The notes below the pieces were generated by a model. It made no database searches. It had not been told where the DNA came from and saw nothing but the letters and a program-made list of their open reading frames with translations. A DNA stretch of 64,000 nt from Acidimicrobiaceae bacterium (GTDB taxonomy: Bacteria > Actinomycetota > Acidimicrobiia > Acidimicrobiales > RAAP-2). The DNA is taken from assembly GCA_003151235.1 (NCBI GenBank), contig PLWZ01000071.1, positions 71,077 through 135,076 of the forward strand. Reading direction: 5' to 3'. Below are positions 1 through 7,278 of the stretch, piece after piece (within the stretch, counting starts at the first letter, position 1; every line of letters begins with the position of its first letter). Both the position numbers and the translations under genes were made by a program.

Positions 1-254
1 GGGGTGCGATCGCCCGGCGTCGGAGCGGTGATGGCCAGTTCGTCGAGAAAGCCCCGCTCGGCCAGGACCGCGACCAGAAGGTCCTGCTTCGACGGGAAGT
101 AGTGGTACAGGGAGGCGACGTTGAGCCCGATCGCCCCGGCCAGGTCACGCATGCTCGTCCCGGCAACCCCGCGCTGGGCCATGAGGGACAGCGCCGTGTC
201 CAAGATGTGCTGGCGCTGACCGCGCCCCGGCGCCGGCTCGTTTCCATCGCTCAC
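1..254 (-). CDS. TetR/AcrR family transcriptional regulator, C-terminus outside the window
   Basis: The gene runs off the left edge, so only the N-terminal DNA-binding part (about 84 residues) is visible. Read from the GTG at 254 it contains the typical TetR helix-turn-helix: a first helix ending in SLMAQRGVAGTSMRDLA and the recognition segment GLNVASLYHYFPSKQDLL. The ligand-binding domain that would suggest an inducer is missing. It is divergent from the ECF sigma factor gene, and about 130 bases lie between the two starts. The assignment to the family is secure; the target genes are unknown. Confidence 0.85.
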   Translation of the reverse strand, partial: MSDGNEPAPGRGQRQHILDTALSLMAQRGVAGTSMRDLAGAIGLNVASLYHYFPSKQDLLVAVLAERGFLDELAITAPTPGDRT

Positions 255-384
255 CGCACCATTGTTGGGCCTTGCGGGGCCCCCGTCGAACCGCAACCGA
301 CCGGTGCCCGACAACCTTCCGGGGTATCCGTGCGTCTGTGATGGTGTGGTCGATGCGACGTTGGTGCTCAGGGGGTCGGTGACG

Positions 385-930
385 ATGGACCCCAAGCGTG
401 CCGCCACGCAGCGTGACGACCTGCTCGGGGCGGTGTTCTCCGAGCACTACGGGGGGTTCTGCCGCCTGGCCACGCTCCTGCTCGGGGACGGGGCGGCGGC
501 CGAGGAGGTCGTCCAAGAGGCGTTCCTGCGGACCTTCTCCTCGTGGTGGCGCCTCCGCCAGCCCGATCGGGCGCAGTGGTATGTGCGCGCCGCCGTGGTG
601 AACCTGTGCCGCAGCCGCCTGCGGCGCCGGGGCAGCGAGGAGGCCGGGAACAGGGCCAGCTGGCGCGACCCGGCCGAGTGGACCGACGGGGCCGTCGACG
701 ACGCGCTGGTCATCTTGGAGGCGGTGAGGACCCTGCCGCCTCGCCAGCGCGAGACGGTGGTCCTCCGCTATTACCAGGATCTCTCCGAGCGCGACGTGGC
801 GGCGCTTCTCGGTTGTTCGGTCGGCACGGTGAAGTCGCAGTTGGCCCGCGCCCGGGTGACGCTCGCAGCGGCGCTCGGCACCGATCCCGATCGCGAATCG
901 AATGAGGAGGAAATCGATGCCCCCGAGTGA
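385..930 (+). CDS. ECF RNA polymerase sigma factor, SigE-like (sigma-70 family)
   Basis: An extracytoplasmic-function sigma factor of about 181 residues, the usual size for the family. Region 2 follows the start (YGGFCRLATLLLGDGAAAEE) and region 4 is near residues 130-175, with LPPRQRETVVLRYYQDLSE and the helix-turn-helix GCSVGTVKSQLARA. It belongs to the actinobacterial SigE/SigM-like ECF type. The ATG at 385 is chosen because the conserved domain begins just after it; the frame stays open upstream to 262, but that part has no conserved character. The next gene overlaps its 3' end, which suggests co-translation with a membrane partner that may be its anti-sigma factor (inference). Confidence 0.9.
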   Translation: MDPKRAATQRDDLLGAVFSEHYGGFCRLATLLLGDGAAAEEVVQEAFLRTFSSWWRLRQPDRAQWYVRAAVVNLCRSRLRRRGSEEAGNRASWRDPAEWTDGAVDDALVILEAVRTLPPRQRETVVLRYYQDLSERDVAALLGCSVGTVKSQLARARVTLAAALGTDPDRESNEEEIDAPE

Positions 931-1642
931 CTTCGACGGGCGCCTCCGACGCGCCCTCTCCCTTCCTGGCGACCCGGTGCCGTCCGAGGAGTCGTTGGGG
1001 TTGGTTGCGGCGGCGCTGACCCGGCGCCGGGCCCGGCGACGGACGGTCCTCGGCGCGACCGGCATGGCAGTCCTCGTTGTCTTCGGCTTGACGTTCGGCC
1101 TGCTCGCCGGCCTCCGGAGTCCGTCGACGACCACGGCGGCCCAGTCGCCCGGTGTGGCGTCGGGCCGGAGCACGGTCACGGGCGCGGCGAAGTGCGTGGA
1201 GCTCCGGATCGGGACCGGCCCGACCGGCTGCGCCGGCCGGATCACATCTGTTGCCGGGAATGGCACCGAGCTGGCGGGACCGTCCGGGGCCGCGAGTCTC
1301 GAGCCGACGTTCGCACAGGCACAGGGCCAGGCATCTTCGACCGTCGTCCCGATCACGACCGGGACCCGTGTGACCGTCTCACTGCCCAACATCACGAGCG
1401 GTAGTTGGGACCGCGTCGGCATCTACGAGGTCGGGCTCACACAGCAGAATGCTGCGATCGTCGCGTCGCACGCACTGCCGACCCATCGCGATGCCGCGTC
1501 GGGTGTGACGGTCGCAGTCCTGTCCCACGCGACAAGCGGTCGGTTCGTGCTGTTCGCGATGTCGTCCGGAACCTGTGCGACGCCGGCACCGTCGTGTGCG
1601 CAAACGGCTCGCCAGTGGTCGATCACCATCAATGTGCGCTGA
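917..1642 (+). CDS. membrane-anchored protein, possible anti-sigma factor
   Basis: A protein of about 241 residues overlapping the end of the sigma factor gene by 14 bases. The ATG at 917 is chosen over the in-frame ATG at 902 because a strong ribosome binding site (AGGAGG, 904-909) sits seven bases before it. It has an arginine-rich cytoplasmic segment (RRRARRRTV), one membrane helix around residues 45-65, and a Thr/Ser-rich exterior of about 170 residues. This layout and the coupling to an ECF gene fit an anti-sigma factor or sensor, but the HxxxCxxC zinc motif of the ZAS family is absent, so the role is inferred from context only. Confidence 0.6.
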   Translation: MPPSDFDGRLRRALSLPGDPVPSEESLGLVAAALTRRRARRRTVLGATGMAVLVVFGLTFGLLAGLRSPSTTTAAQSPGVASGRSTVTGAAKCVELRIGTGPTGCAGRITSVAGNGTELAGPSGAASLEPTFAQAQGQASSTVVPITTGTRVTVSLPNITSGSWDRVGIYEVGLTQQNAAIVASHALPTHRDAASGVTVAVLSHATSGRFVLFAMSSGTCATPAPSCAQTARQWSITINVR

Positions 1643-1665
1643 CGCGACGAAGAAAGGCAACTGAC

Positions 1666-2463
1666 ATGAGCGAGGAACAGGTGGCAGCGCCGACGATGGC
1701 GCGATTGCGGTGGGTTCACGTCGGCCTCGCTGGAGTCGTCGTTGTAGCGGCGGTGGGGTTGACCGTCGCCGCCACCCGGGATGCGGCGGCGGCGGCACCG
1801 ACGGTCGTCGGGTGCGGGAGCTCGACGCCCCGACTGACCGTCCAGGGGACAGGACAGGCGTCGGGCACGCCGGACTCGCTCGACTTCGACGCCCAGGTCA
1901 GCGTGACCGCGGGGAGCGCCGCGAGTGCGCTGGCCCAGGACAGTGCGACGACGAGTTCGGTCGTCCAGGCGATCGAGGCGGCCGGGGTCAAGGCCGCCGA
2001 CGTGCAGACCGCCGATCTCACGATCAACCCCAACTACACCTACCCGGATGGTCGAACGGTCATCTCGGGCTACGCGGTGAGCAACAGCCTCTCGGTCACC
2101 GTCACCAAGCTGGCCACCGCCGGTTCGGTGATCGACGCTGCGACCACCGCCGGCGGCGATGCGCTCAGCGTCGGGTTCCTCAACTTCACCCGAGCGGACC
2201 CCCGGACCCTGGAGGACCAGGCACGACACGACGCGGTCCGCCAGGCGGTGACCCATGCCGGCGCGATGGCACGGGCGGCGGGACAACGGCTCGCCGGCGT
2301 GTGCTCGATCACGGACCGGTCGGGCCTGGACCAGGGACCCATCGCAGCGGCCAGCGACGGAGCCCTCTTCCAAGGCGCGGCCAACGTGCCGCTCGAGGGT
2401 GGAACCGAGCAGGCCAGCGCCCAGGTGACCCTCGTGTACGAGCTCGTGCCGCTGCGCGGCTGA
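1666..2463 (+). CDS. secreted SIMPL-domain protein (DUF541)
   Basis: About 265 residues with an N-terminal membrane or signal segment (VGLAGVVVVAAVGLTVAAT) and then a SIMPL/DUF541 domain. Typical features are the opening LTVQGTGQASGTPD, the central AAGVKAADVQTADLTINPNY, and the repeated small-residue helices near the C-terminus. SIMPL proteins such as E. coli YggE are periplasmic or cell-surface proteins linked to stress tolerance; the biochemical role is unclear. It follows the sigma factor and its partner by 23 bases with an AGAAAGG ribosome binding site, so it is probably in the same stress-responsive operon and may be a regulon output. Confidence 0.85.
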   Translation: MSEEQVAAPTMARLRWVHVGLAGVVVVAAVGLTVAATRDAAAAAPTVVGCGSSTPRLTVQGTGQASGTPDSLDFDAQVSVTAGSAASALAQDSATTSSVVQAIEAAGVKAADVQTADLTINPNYTYPDGRTVISGYAVSNSLSVTVTKLATAGSVIDAATTAGGDALSVGFLNFTRADPRTLEDQARHDAVRQAVTHAGAMARAAGQRLAGVCSITDRSGLDQGPIAAASDGALFQGAANVPLEGGTEQASAQVTLVYELVPLRG

Positions 2464-2509
2464 ACCGGGGCCGGGTTGGGGGCCGGACCACCGGTCGGTG
2501 CTGTCGGGG

Positions 2510-4033
2510 CTACTCGGTCCCGCCCGCCACGACCGGGGACCTCGCCTCCACGCTCCTATGCCCGATGACGTAGTCACTCGGGTCGAAGTGCCGGGTCTGG
2601 CGCCGGTACGCGAACGTGTAGTCGGGCCAAATGGTCACGTTCCGACCGAACTTGTTGAGGTACCAGCTCGCGCAGCCAGAGGCCCACACGGTCTGCTTCA
2701 CCCTTTGCTGCACGTCCTCGGTGAACGCGTCGGCGACGCTCGGCAGCACCTCGGCCACGGTGTCGGAACGGTTGCCCAGGGCCTCGAGCGCATCGATGAC
2801 GTAGTTGAGCTGGCACTCGATCATGAAGATCTGTGAGGTGTGTCCGGTCCCCGTGTTGGGCCCGGTCAGCATGAAGAAGTTCGGGAAGTCGGGGAAGGTC
2901 GTTCCGAGGTAGCTCGAGAGCTCTCCCGTGAACGCCTCGGACAGGCGGTGGCCCTCCCGTCCGCTCACGTGGTCGCCGATCGGGTTGTCGGTCACGAAGA
3001 AACCCGTCGCGAACACGATGGCGTCAACGGGGTGGAGCTCGCCGTCGACGGTGACGATCCCGCCGGACTCGATGCGGTCGATCGGGACGGTCACGAGATC
3101 GACATTGGGTTGGGTGAGGGCCGGATAGAAGTCGTTCGACGGGAGGGCCCGCTTGCACCCGAGCTGGTAGTCGGGCGCCAGCTTCTCCCGGAGCTCGGGA
3201 TCCGACACCTGATTGGTCAGGTGTCGCTTGACCCGGCGCTCGAGGACCATCCGGAGCCCGTCGAACTTCGTGAACGCCGAGACGAGGACGATCTCTCGCT
3301 GCCAGTAGGTGATCGATCGGATCAGGCGTTGCGCCGGGGGGAACAGACGGAACAGCCTCCGTTCCCACGGCTTTATCGGGCGATCGGGGTGGGGCAACAC
3401 CCAGCCCGGGGTCCGCTGGAAGACGGTCAGGTGTTCCACCGTCGGCTGGATGGACGGCACGATCTGCACCGACGAGGCGCCCGTGCCGATCACGGCGACC
3501 CTCTGGCCCGCAAAGTCGTGTGACCGGTCCCAACGCGCCGAGTGCATGAGCGTTCCGGCGAAGCTGGCCGCACCGGGGATCCCCGGGGTACTCGGTTCGG
3601 CCAGGGATCCGGTCGCCGCGACCAGGTATTGGCACCGGATTGCTCCGTGATCGGTCTGCACCTTCCACCCTTCGGCATCGTCCCAGATCGCGTCGATGAC
3701 GCGGTGGGACCAGCGGATGTGGGGGAGGACGCCGAACCGATCGGCGGTCGAGCGGAGATATGCCCAGATCTCCTCCTGGCTGGCATAGGTGCGCTGCCAG
3801 TCAGGATTCGGCGCGAACGAGTACGAGTAGAGGTGCGACGGGACGTCGCAACGGCACCCCGGGTAGACGTTGTCGCGCCAGGTCCCACCCAGTTCGTCGC
3901 CACGCTCGAGGATCACAAAGTCGTCCTCGCCGGACTGGAGGAGCCTGATGGCCGCCCCGATGCCGGCGAACCCGGCCCCGATGATGATGATGCGCGGCTT
4001 GGCCTGTGCGGACGCGCCGGCGTCGTCGGTCAC
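2510..4033 (-). CDS. flavin-containing monooxygenase, Baeyer-Villiger type
   Basis: A 507-residue class B flavoprotein monooxygenase. It carries the FAD Rossmann motif GAGFAGIGAA at residues 18-27, the GGTWRDNVYPGC segment, the Baeyer-Villiger fingerprint FAGTLMHSARWD near residue 158, and the NADPH-binding GTGASSVQ near 184. Family members insert oxygen next to ketones or oxidise heteroatoms using NADPH and O2. No dedicated substrate pathway is visible nearby; it is convergent with the SIMPL gene and next to a tRNA. The length and motif order are normal for the family. Whether it oxygenates steroids, alicyclic ketones or other compounds cannot be read from the sequence. Confidence 0.92.
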   Translation of the reverse strand: MTDDAGASAQAKPRIIIIGAGFAGIGAAIRLLQSGEDDFVILERGDELGGTWRDNVYPGCRCDVPSHLYSYSFAPNPDWQRTYASQEEIWAYLRSTADRFGVLPHIRWSHRVIDAIWDDAEGWKVQTDHGAIRCQYLVAATGSLAEPSTPGIPGAASFAGTLMHSARWDRSHDFAGQRVAVIGTGASSVQIVPSIQPTVEHLTVFQRTPGWVLPHPDRPIKPWERRLFRLFPPAQRLIRSITYWQREIVLVSAFTKFDGLRMVLERRVKRHLTNQVSDPELREKLAPDYQLGCKRALPSNDFYPALTQPNVDLVTVPIDRIESGGIVTVDGELHPVDAIVFATGFFVTDNPIGDHVSGREGHRLSEAFTGELSSYLGTTFPDFPNFFMLTGPNTGTGHTSQIFMIECQLNYVIDALEALGNRSDTVAEVLPSVADAFTEDVQQRVKQTVWASGCASWYLNKFGRNVTIWPDYTFAYRRQTRHFDPSDYVIGHRSVEARSPVVAGGTE

Positions 4034-4105
4034 GACGCCAACCCTAGAGCGGCTCGCGGCGGCTTACGGGAGCCGTGCGAACGCCGATCGGGTCGCCGTT
4101 TTGAG

Positions 4106-4180
4106 GGTGAGCGAGGGGACTTGAACCCCCGGCCTCCAGGGCCACAACCTGGCGCTCTAACCACCTGAGCTACGCCCACC
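4106..4180 (-). tRNA. tRNA-His (GTG)
   Basis: The minus strand folds as a full cloverleaf. The acceptor arm GTGGGCG pairs with CGCTCAC with one G-U pair and has the extra 5' G (G-1) opposite C73 that identifies tRNA-His. The anticodon stem is CCAGG/CCTGG with loop TTGTGGC, giving anticodon GTG. The T-loop GTTCAAGTC is present. The 3' CCA is not encoded. Confidence 0.95.
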
Positions 4181-4285
4181 GAGGAAATCAGTGTGGCATA
4201 TCGTCGCTTTGACCCGGTCCACTTGGTCGACGCGCATGGGCAGTGCCGATAGTCGGGCCCGCGCTGAGCGAGGATTGACGGGCCA

Positions 4286-4358
4286 GCCCCCGTGGCCGAG
4301 TGGATCAGGCGACGGACTTCTAATCCGTTCTACGCAGGTTCGAATCCTGCCGGGGGCG
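4286..4358 (+). tRNA. tRNA-Arg (TCT)
   Basis: Cloverleaf with acceptor GCCCCCG/CGGGGGC, D-arm GGCCGAGTGGATCAGGC, anticodon stem ACGGA/TCCGT with loop CTTCTAA (anticodon TCT, reading AGA/AGG), and T-arm GCAGGTTCGAATCCTGC. The 3' CCA is not encoded. It lies 105 bases from tRNA-His on the other strand and borders a less GC-rich insert. Confidence 0.95.
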
Positions 4359-4391
4359 CCCCTGAAAACTGACAGACATGCTTGGGGCGCC
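4355..4391 (+). terminator. inverted repeat after tRNA-Arg, candidate terminator
   Basis: A perfect 8-bp inverted repeat (GGCGCCCC at 4355-4362 and GGGGCGCC at 4384-4391, 21-base loop) starts in the last bases of the tRNA acceptor stem. There is no clear T-run after it, so it may be a terminator or a processing structure. Confidence 0.4.
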
Positions 4392-4563
4392 AGAGAGTCA
4401 TAATTTCGAACATTCAGTGATCTTGACCAATCACGGACATTTTGACCTGGCCGATCTGGGGTATTCCGCGGCGTCACCGGTGGAACCGTCGTTGTGCTGC
4501 CTCCGGGCTCGCGGGATGTCCGGCGCTCGACCTACTGGCACGATTTTCTGAGGGAGTTCTCCG

Positions 4564-5472
4564 ATGGAGCAAAGCGAGTGGCCGATCCTTCCTTACGACG
4601 AGTGGAGGGATACGTGCGCGACGCTTCACATGTACACGCAGGTGATCGGAAAGTTGCGCTTGGCTCTCAGTCCATTCGAACCCGAGTGGGCCAACGTCCC
4701 TCTCTACGTCACGGCGCGTGGTCTGACGACGTCACCGATGGCAGTCGGTCTACGCACGTTTGATGTCGAGTTCGATTTTGTCGATCATGTGTTGGTGATT
4801 CGCTGCAGCGACGGTTCGATTGATCGACGACCACTCGGCGGTTCGGTTGCCGAGTTCTATGAGGACGTCAGCCGCATTCTGGAGAGAATGCGGCTGGACG
4901 TTTCGATTTCGCTGGTGCCGTCGGAGGTTCCCGATCCGATCCCGTTTCCCGACGATCGAACCCATGACACCTACGAATCAGCGCAGGTGGATCAGTTCCA
5001 TCAGGTTCTCACGAAGATCGATGTCACCTTCAAGCAGCACCGTGCGGGCTTTCGGGGCCGAACGACACCTGTGCATTTCTTCTGGGGGACGTTTGACCTC
5101 GCCGTTACGCGCTACTCCGGACGTCGGGCAGAGCCTGCATCCGGCGCCGGGGTGATCGAGCGAGTCAGCGGCGATGCGGAGCAGATCAGCGCAGGCTGGT
5201 GGCCCGGCAATGACCGCATTCGGTACCCCGCGTGCTACTCCTATGCCCACCCGCGGCCCGATGGCATTGACACGGTGCCGGTTCGGCCGAGCGAAGGGCA
5301 CTGGAGAGCCGATGAGGGGGAGTTCCTATATCCCTACGACGCGGCTCGTGCAACCGCGGATCCACGGCAGGCGATACTTGAGTTTCTGGACAGCACCTAC
5401 CTGGGCGCGGCTGCGCTTATGCAATGGGATCATGATCTGACCAACGTCACCGCACCGGCGGCCGATCGGTGA
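4564..5472 (+). CDS. DUF5996 family protein
   Basis: A 302-residue protein recognisable as DUF5996 from its N-terminus (WPILPYDEWRDTCATLHMYT) followed by QVIGKLRLALSP, and from later signatures such as TPVHFFWGTFDLAVTRYSGR and FYPYDAAR-like EFLYPYDAARA. The family is widespread in actinobacteria and proteobacteria and has no known function. It lacks a signal peptide or membrane segment, so it is probably cytoplasmic. The gene is visibly less GC-rich and uses more A/T-ending codons than its neighbours, which suggests recent acquisition next to the tRNA pair. GAGGGAG-like purines precede the ATG. Confidence 0.85.
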   Translation: MEQSEWPILPYDEWRDTCATLHMYTQVIGKLRLALSPFEPEWANVPLYVTARGLTTSPMAVGLRTFDVEFDFVDHVLVIRCSDGSIDRRPLGGSVAEFYEDVSRILERMRLDVSISLVPSEVPDPIPFPDDRTHDTYESAQVDQFHQVLTKIDVTFKQHRAGFRGRTTPVHFFWGTFDLAVTRYSGRRAEPASGAGVIERVSGDAEQISAGWWPGNDRIRYPACYSYAHPRPDGIDTVPVRPSEGHWRADEGEFLYPYDAARATADPRQAILEFLDSTYLGAAALMQWDHDLTNVTAPAADR

Positions 5473-5500
5473 GCGAGCAGATTCGGATTGAAAGGCAACG

Positions 5501-5797
5501 ATGACCGCCGCCTGCACCCATCTCGGCGAGATCCTGGACACCGAGCCCTCAGGGACCGGATGTGTGGAGTGTCTCGCGGCCGGCAATCACAATTGGGTCC
5601 ACCTGCGGGTGTGTCAGGAGTGTGGTCACGTGGGGTGCTGTGACAATTCCCCGGGAAGGCATGCCACCGGTCACTACAGCGCGATCAAGCACCCGATCAT
5701 TCGGTCGTTTGAGCCGGGAGAGGACTGGTACTACTGCTACATCGACGACCTCGCCTTCGACCTCGAAGACGCCCCGCCGGCCCCGTCACATCCGTGA
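5501..5797 (+). CDS. UBP-type zinc finger domain protein
   Basis: A 98-residue protein made almost entirely of one UBP-type zinc finger (the ubiquitin C-terminal hydrolase ZnF family). The zinc ligands are visible as CTH near the N-terminus, CVECLAAGNHNWVHLRVCQ and CGHVGCCDNSPGRHATGHY, then HPIIRSFEPGEDWYYCYID. In eukaryotes this fold binds free ubiquitin C-termini; small actinobacterial members are common and uncharacterised. It follows the DUF5996 gene by 28 bases and shares its lower GC, so the two were probably acquired or are expressed together (inference). Confidence 0.88.
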   Translation: MTAACTHLGEILDTEPSGTGCVECLAAGNHNWVHLRVCQECGHVGCCDNSPGRHATGHYSAIKHPIIRSFEPGEDWYYCYIDDLAFDLEDAPPAPSHP

Positions 5798-5943
5798 CCA
5801 CGCCGTCATCAAGCGCTGAGCGGCTGTCAGGATCAGCGGACGACGGACTGCAGCTGTACTCCGTCACGCGTCGGGTGGCTGACTAGCCAATTCGCGTCCT
5901 GGACCCTCAATCCACCAACGGAGCAAGGTCCGCATTGTGGGAG

Positions 5944-5960
5944 GCCGCTGCGCAAGCGGC
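5944..5960. terminator. hairpin between convergent genes
   Basis: A 6-bp perfect hairpin, GCCGCT and AGCGGC around a five-base loop, lies between the convergent UBP zinc-finger and VOC genes. It lacks a T-tract. It could be a bidirectional termination or mRNA-end structure. The rest of 5798-5974 holds nothing recognisable. Confidence 0.3.
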
Positions 5961-5974
5961 GACGCCCTAGGGAA

Positions 5975-6403
5975 CTACCCGAGATCGGTCTTGAGGTAGG
6001 CGACCTCGAGTTCGGCGCCGTCGGGGTCCCGGAAGAACACCGAGAGCAATGCGGGTCCGAACTGGGTGATTTCTCCCGGAGAGGCTCCGGCGGCGACGAG
6101 ACGGTCCCGGATCTCCTTCAACCTCTCTTCCGACTCGACCGCCAGGGCATAGTGGTCGATCGGGCCCCGCGCACCCATCCTTGTTCGATCACCGAGGATT
6201 GATGCTTCGGGAACCTCGAACACGTTGAGGTTGCCCTGGCCGCCCATGTCCACGATCGCCATCTTCGGATGATCACCCTGGGCATCCATGATCGAGAGCA
6301 CCTCTGCTCCGAAGATGTCTTTGTAGAAGGCCAGATATCGATCGAGGTCGGCGGTCATCGTGGCTACGTGATTGAAACCGCAAGTCGCAGGACGCTCGGG
6401 CAT
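5975..6403 (-). CDS. VOC family protein (glyoxalase/dioxygenase fold)
   Basis: A 142-residue single-domain vicinal oxygen chelate protein. The first half-repeat opens with CGFNHVATMTADLDRYLAFY, and the second ends with LLSVFFRDPDGAELEVAYL. The likely metal ligands are the early His (FNHV), the His of PIDHYAL and the terminal Glu (AELEV). VOC proteins include glyoxalases, ring-cleavage dioxygenases and resistance proteins; the substrate is unknown. The ATG is supported by AAGGAGG eight bases upstream. It is divergent from the small ABM-like gene. Confidence 0.85.
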   Translation of the reverse strand: MPERPATCGFNHVATMTADLDRYLAFYKDIFGAEVLSIMDAQGDHPKMAIVDMGGQGNLNVFEVPEASILGDRTRMGARGPIDHYALAVESEERLKEIRDRLVAAGASPGEITQFGPALLSVFFRDPDGAELEVAYLKTDLG

Positions 6404-6488
6404 GAGCGCCTCCTTTCTCCCGATGAGCCGACCCTACGCGATCGGCCAGGTCGGCTTGACTCAAGACCCCCCCGGTAGGCTCCTGCGC

Positions 6489-6776
6489 GTGATCGAGATC
6501 ATGCGATTCAGGCTGTCCGACGTCGCCGACGAAGATGCCTTCCTCGGGGCCGATCGCGAGGTGCAATCCGAGTTCGCCTACCAACAGCCGGGGCTTTTGC
6601 GCCGCACGACGGCTCGCGGTGAGCAGGGGGAGTGGGTCGTCGTCGATCTCTGGCGTTCGGTTGAAGAAGCCGAGGCGTGCAGCGCGAGATGGGGTCAGGA
6701 CGCGGTCACCGCAGCGTTCATGAGGTTCGTCGCCGGTGACTCGGTAAAGGTGGAGCGGTTCTTCGAACGGGACTGA
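6489..6776 (+). CDS. small protein, ABM-like ferredoxin fold
   Basis: About 95 residues from the GTG at 6489, chosen because conserved-looking sequence begins there (VIEIMRFRLSDVADEDAFL). The remainder has the pattern REVQSEFAYQQPGLLRRTT followed by EWVVVDLWRSVEEAEAC, typical of small dimeric antibiotic-biosynthesis-monooxygenase-like proteins. These bind or oxidise small aromatic or haem-like molecules, but many members are uncharacterised. An in-frame ORF continues upstream to 6372 but overlaps the divergent VOC gene. Domain assignment is from pattern only. Confidence 0.65.
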   Translation: MIEIMRFRLSDVADEDAFLGADREVQSEFAYQQPGLLRRTTARGEQGEWVVVDLWRSVEEAEACSARWGQDAVTAAFMRFVAGDSVKVERFFERD

Positions 6777-6783
6777 ATTCGCG

Positions 6784-7137
6784 CTACTGCTGCACGAGCG
6801 CGAGCGCGAGCCCTTCGGGGTCCTCGATGAACGCAACGGTCGGTCCACCCGGTATGTCGAAGGGTTCGACCACGATCCGGGCGCCGAGTTCTGCGGCCAG
6901 CGCGATCGAGGCGGCGAGGTCGCGCACCTGGACGTACAGACTCACCGAGCTGTGTTCTCCCTGGCGGATGTGTCCAGCCGGACCGGGCTCGGGACCACCG
7001 AGACCCGCCGGAATGTTCATGATCGGACCACCGGCGACATCCCAGTTGCACAACCGACGGTAGAAGTCGGCCTGACGCTCCGGATCCTTCGCCACGATCT
7101 CCCAATGCACGACGGGCCTTGCCCAGTCCGAGCCCAT
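6784..7137 (-). CDS. VOC family protein, glyoxalase-like
   Basis: A 117-residue protein starting at the ATG at 7137, which has GAGGAGGGA just upstream. It shows the actinobacterial glyoxalase-like pattern: VVHWEIVAKDPERQADFYR at the N-terminus, a middle HSSVSLYVQVRDLAASIALA and the ending VAFIEDPEGLALALVQQ. The His in VVHWEI and in GEHSSV and the Glu in FIEDPEG are plausible metal-site positions. The function is unknown. It is convergent with the ABM-like gene, with only seven bases between the stops. Confidence 0.85.
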   Translation of the reverse strand: MGSDWARPVVHWEIVAKDPERQADFYRRLCNWDVAGGPIMNIPAGLGGPEPGPAGHIRQGEHSSVSLYVQVRDLAASIALAAELGARIVVEPFDIPGGPTVAFIEDPEGLALALVQQ

Positions 7138-7278
7138 GGTTCCCTCCTCTTCGCTTGGCTCAGCGTGGCACAAACGCGATGGGCGAAGGTCCAGGTCGGC
7201 TAGGGCGAGTCCGCTCGGACGTCGGACCGAGCGGGCGGCCACCCGACCGCTCGATACCCCTATGGCAGACTCGACCGG

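Noticed and set aside
4286..5960. Integrated element at tRNA-Arg with an attachment-site repeat
   Set aside because: No integrase, transposase or copy of the tRNA 3' end was found downstream; only the base composition hints at transfer.
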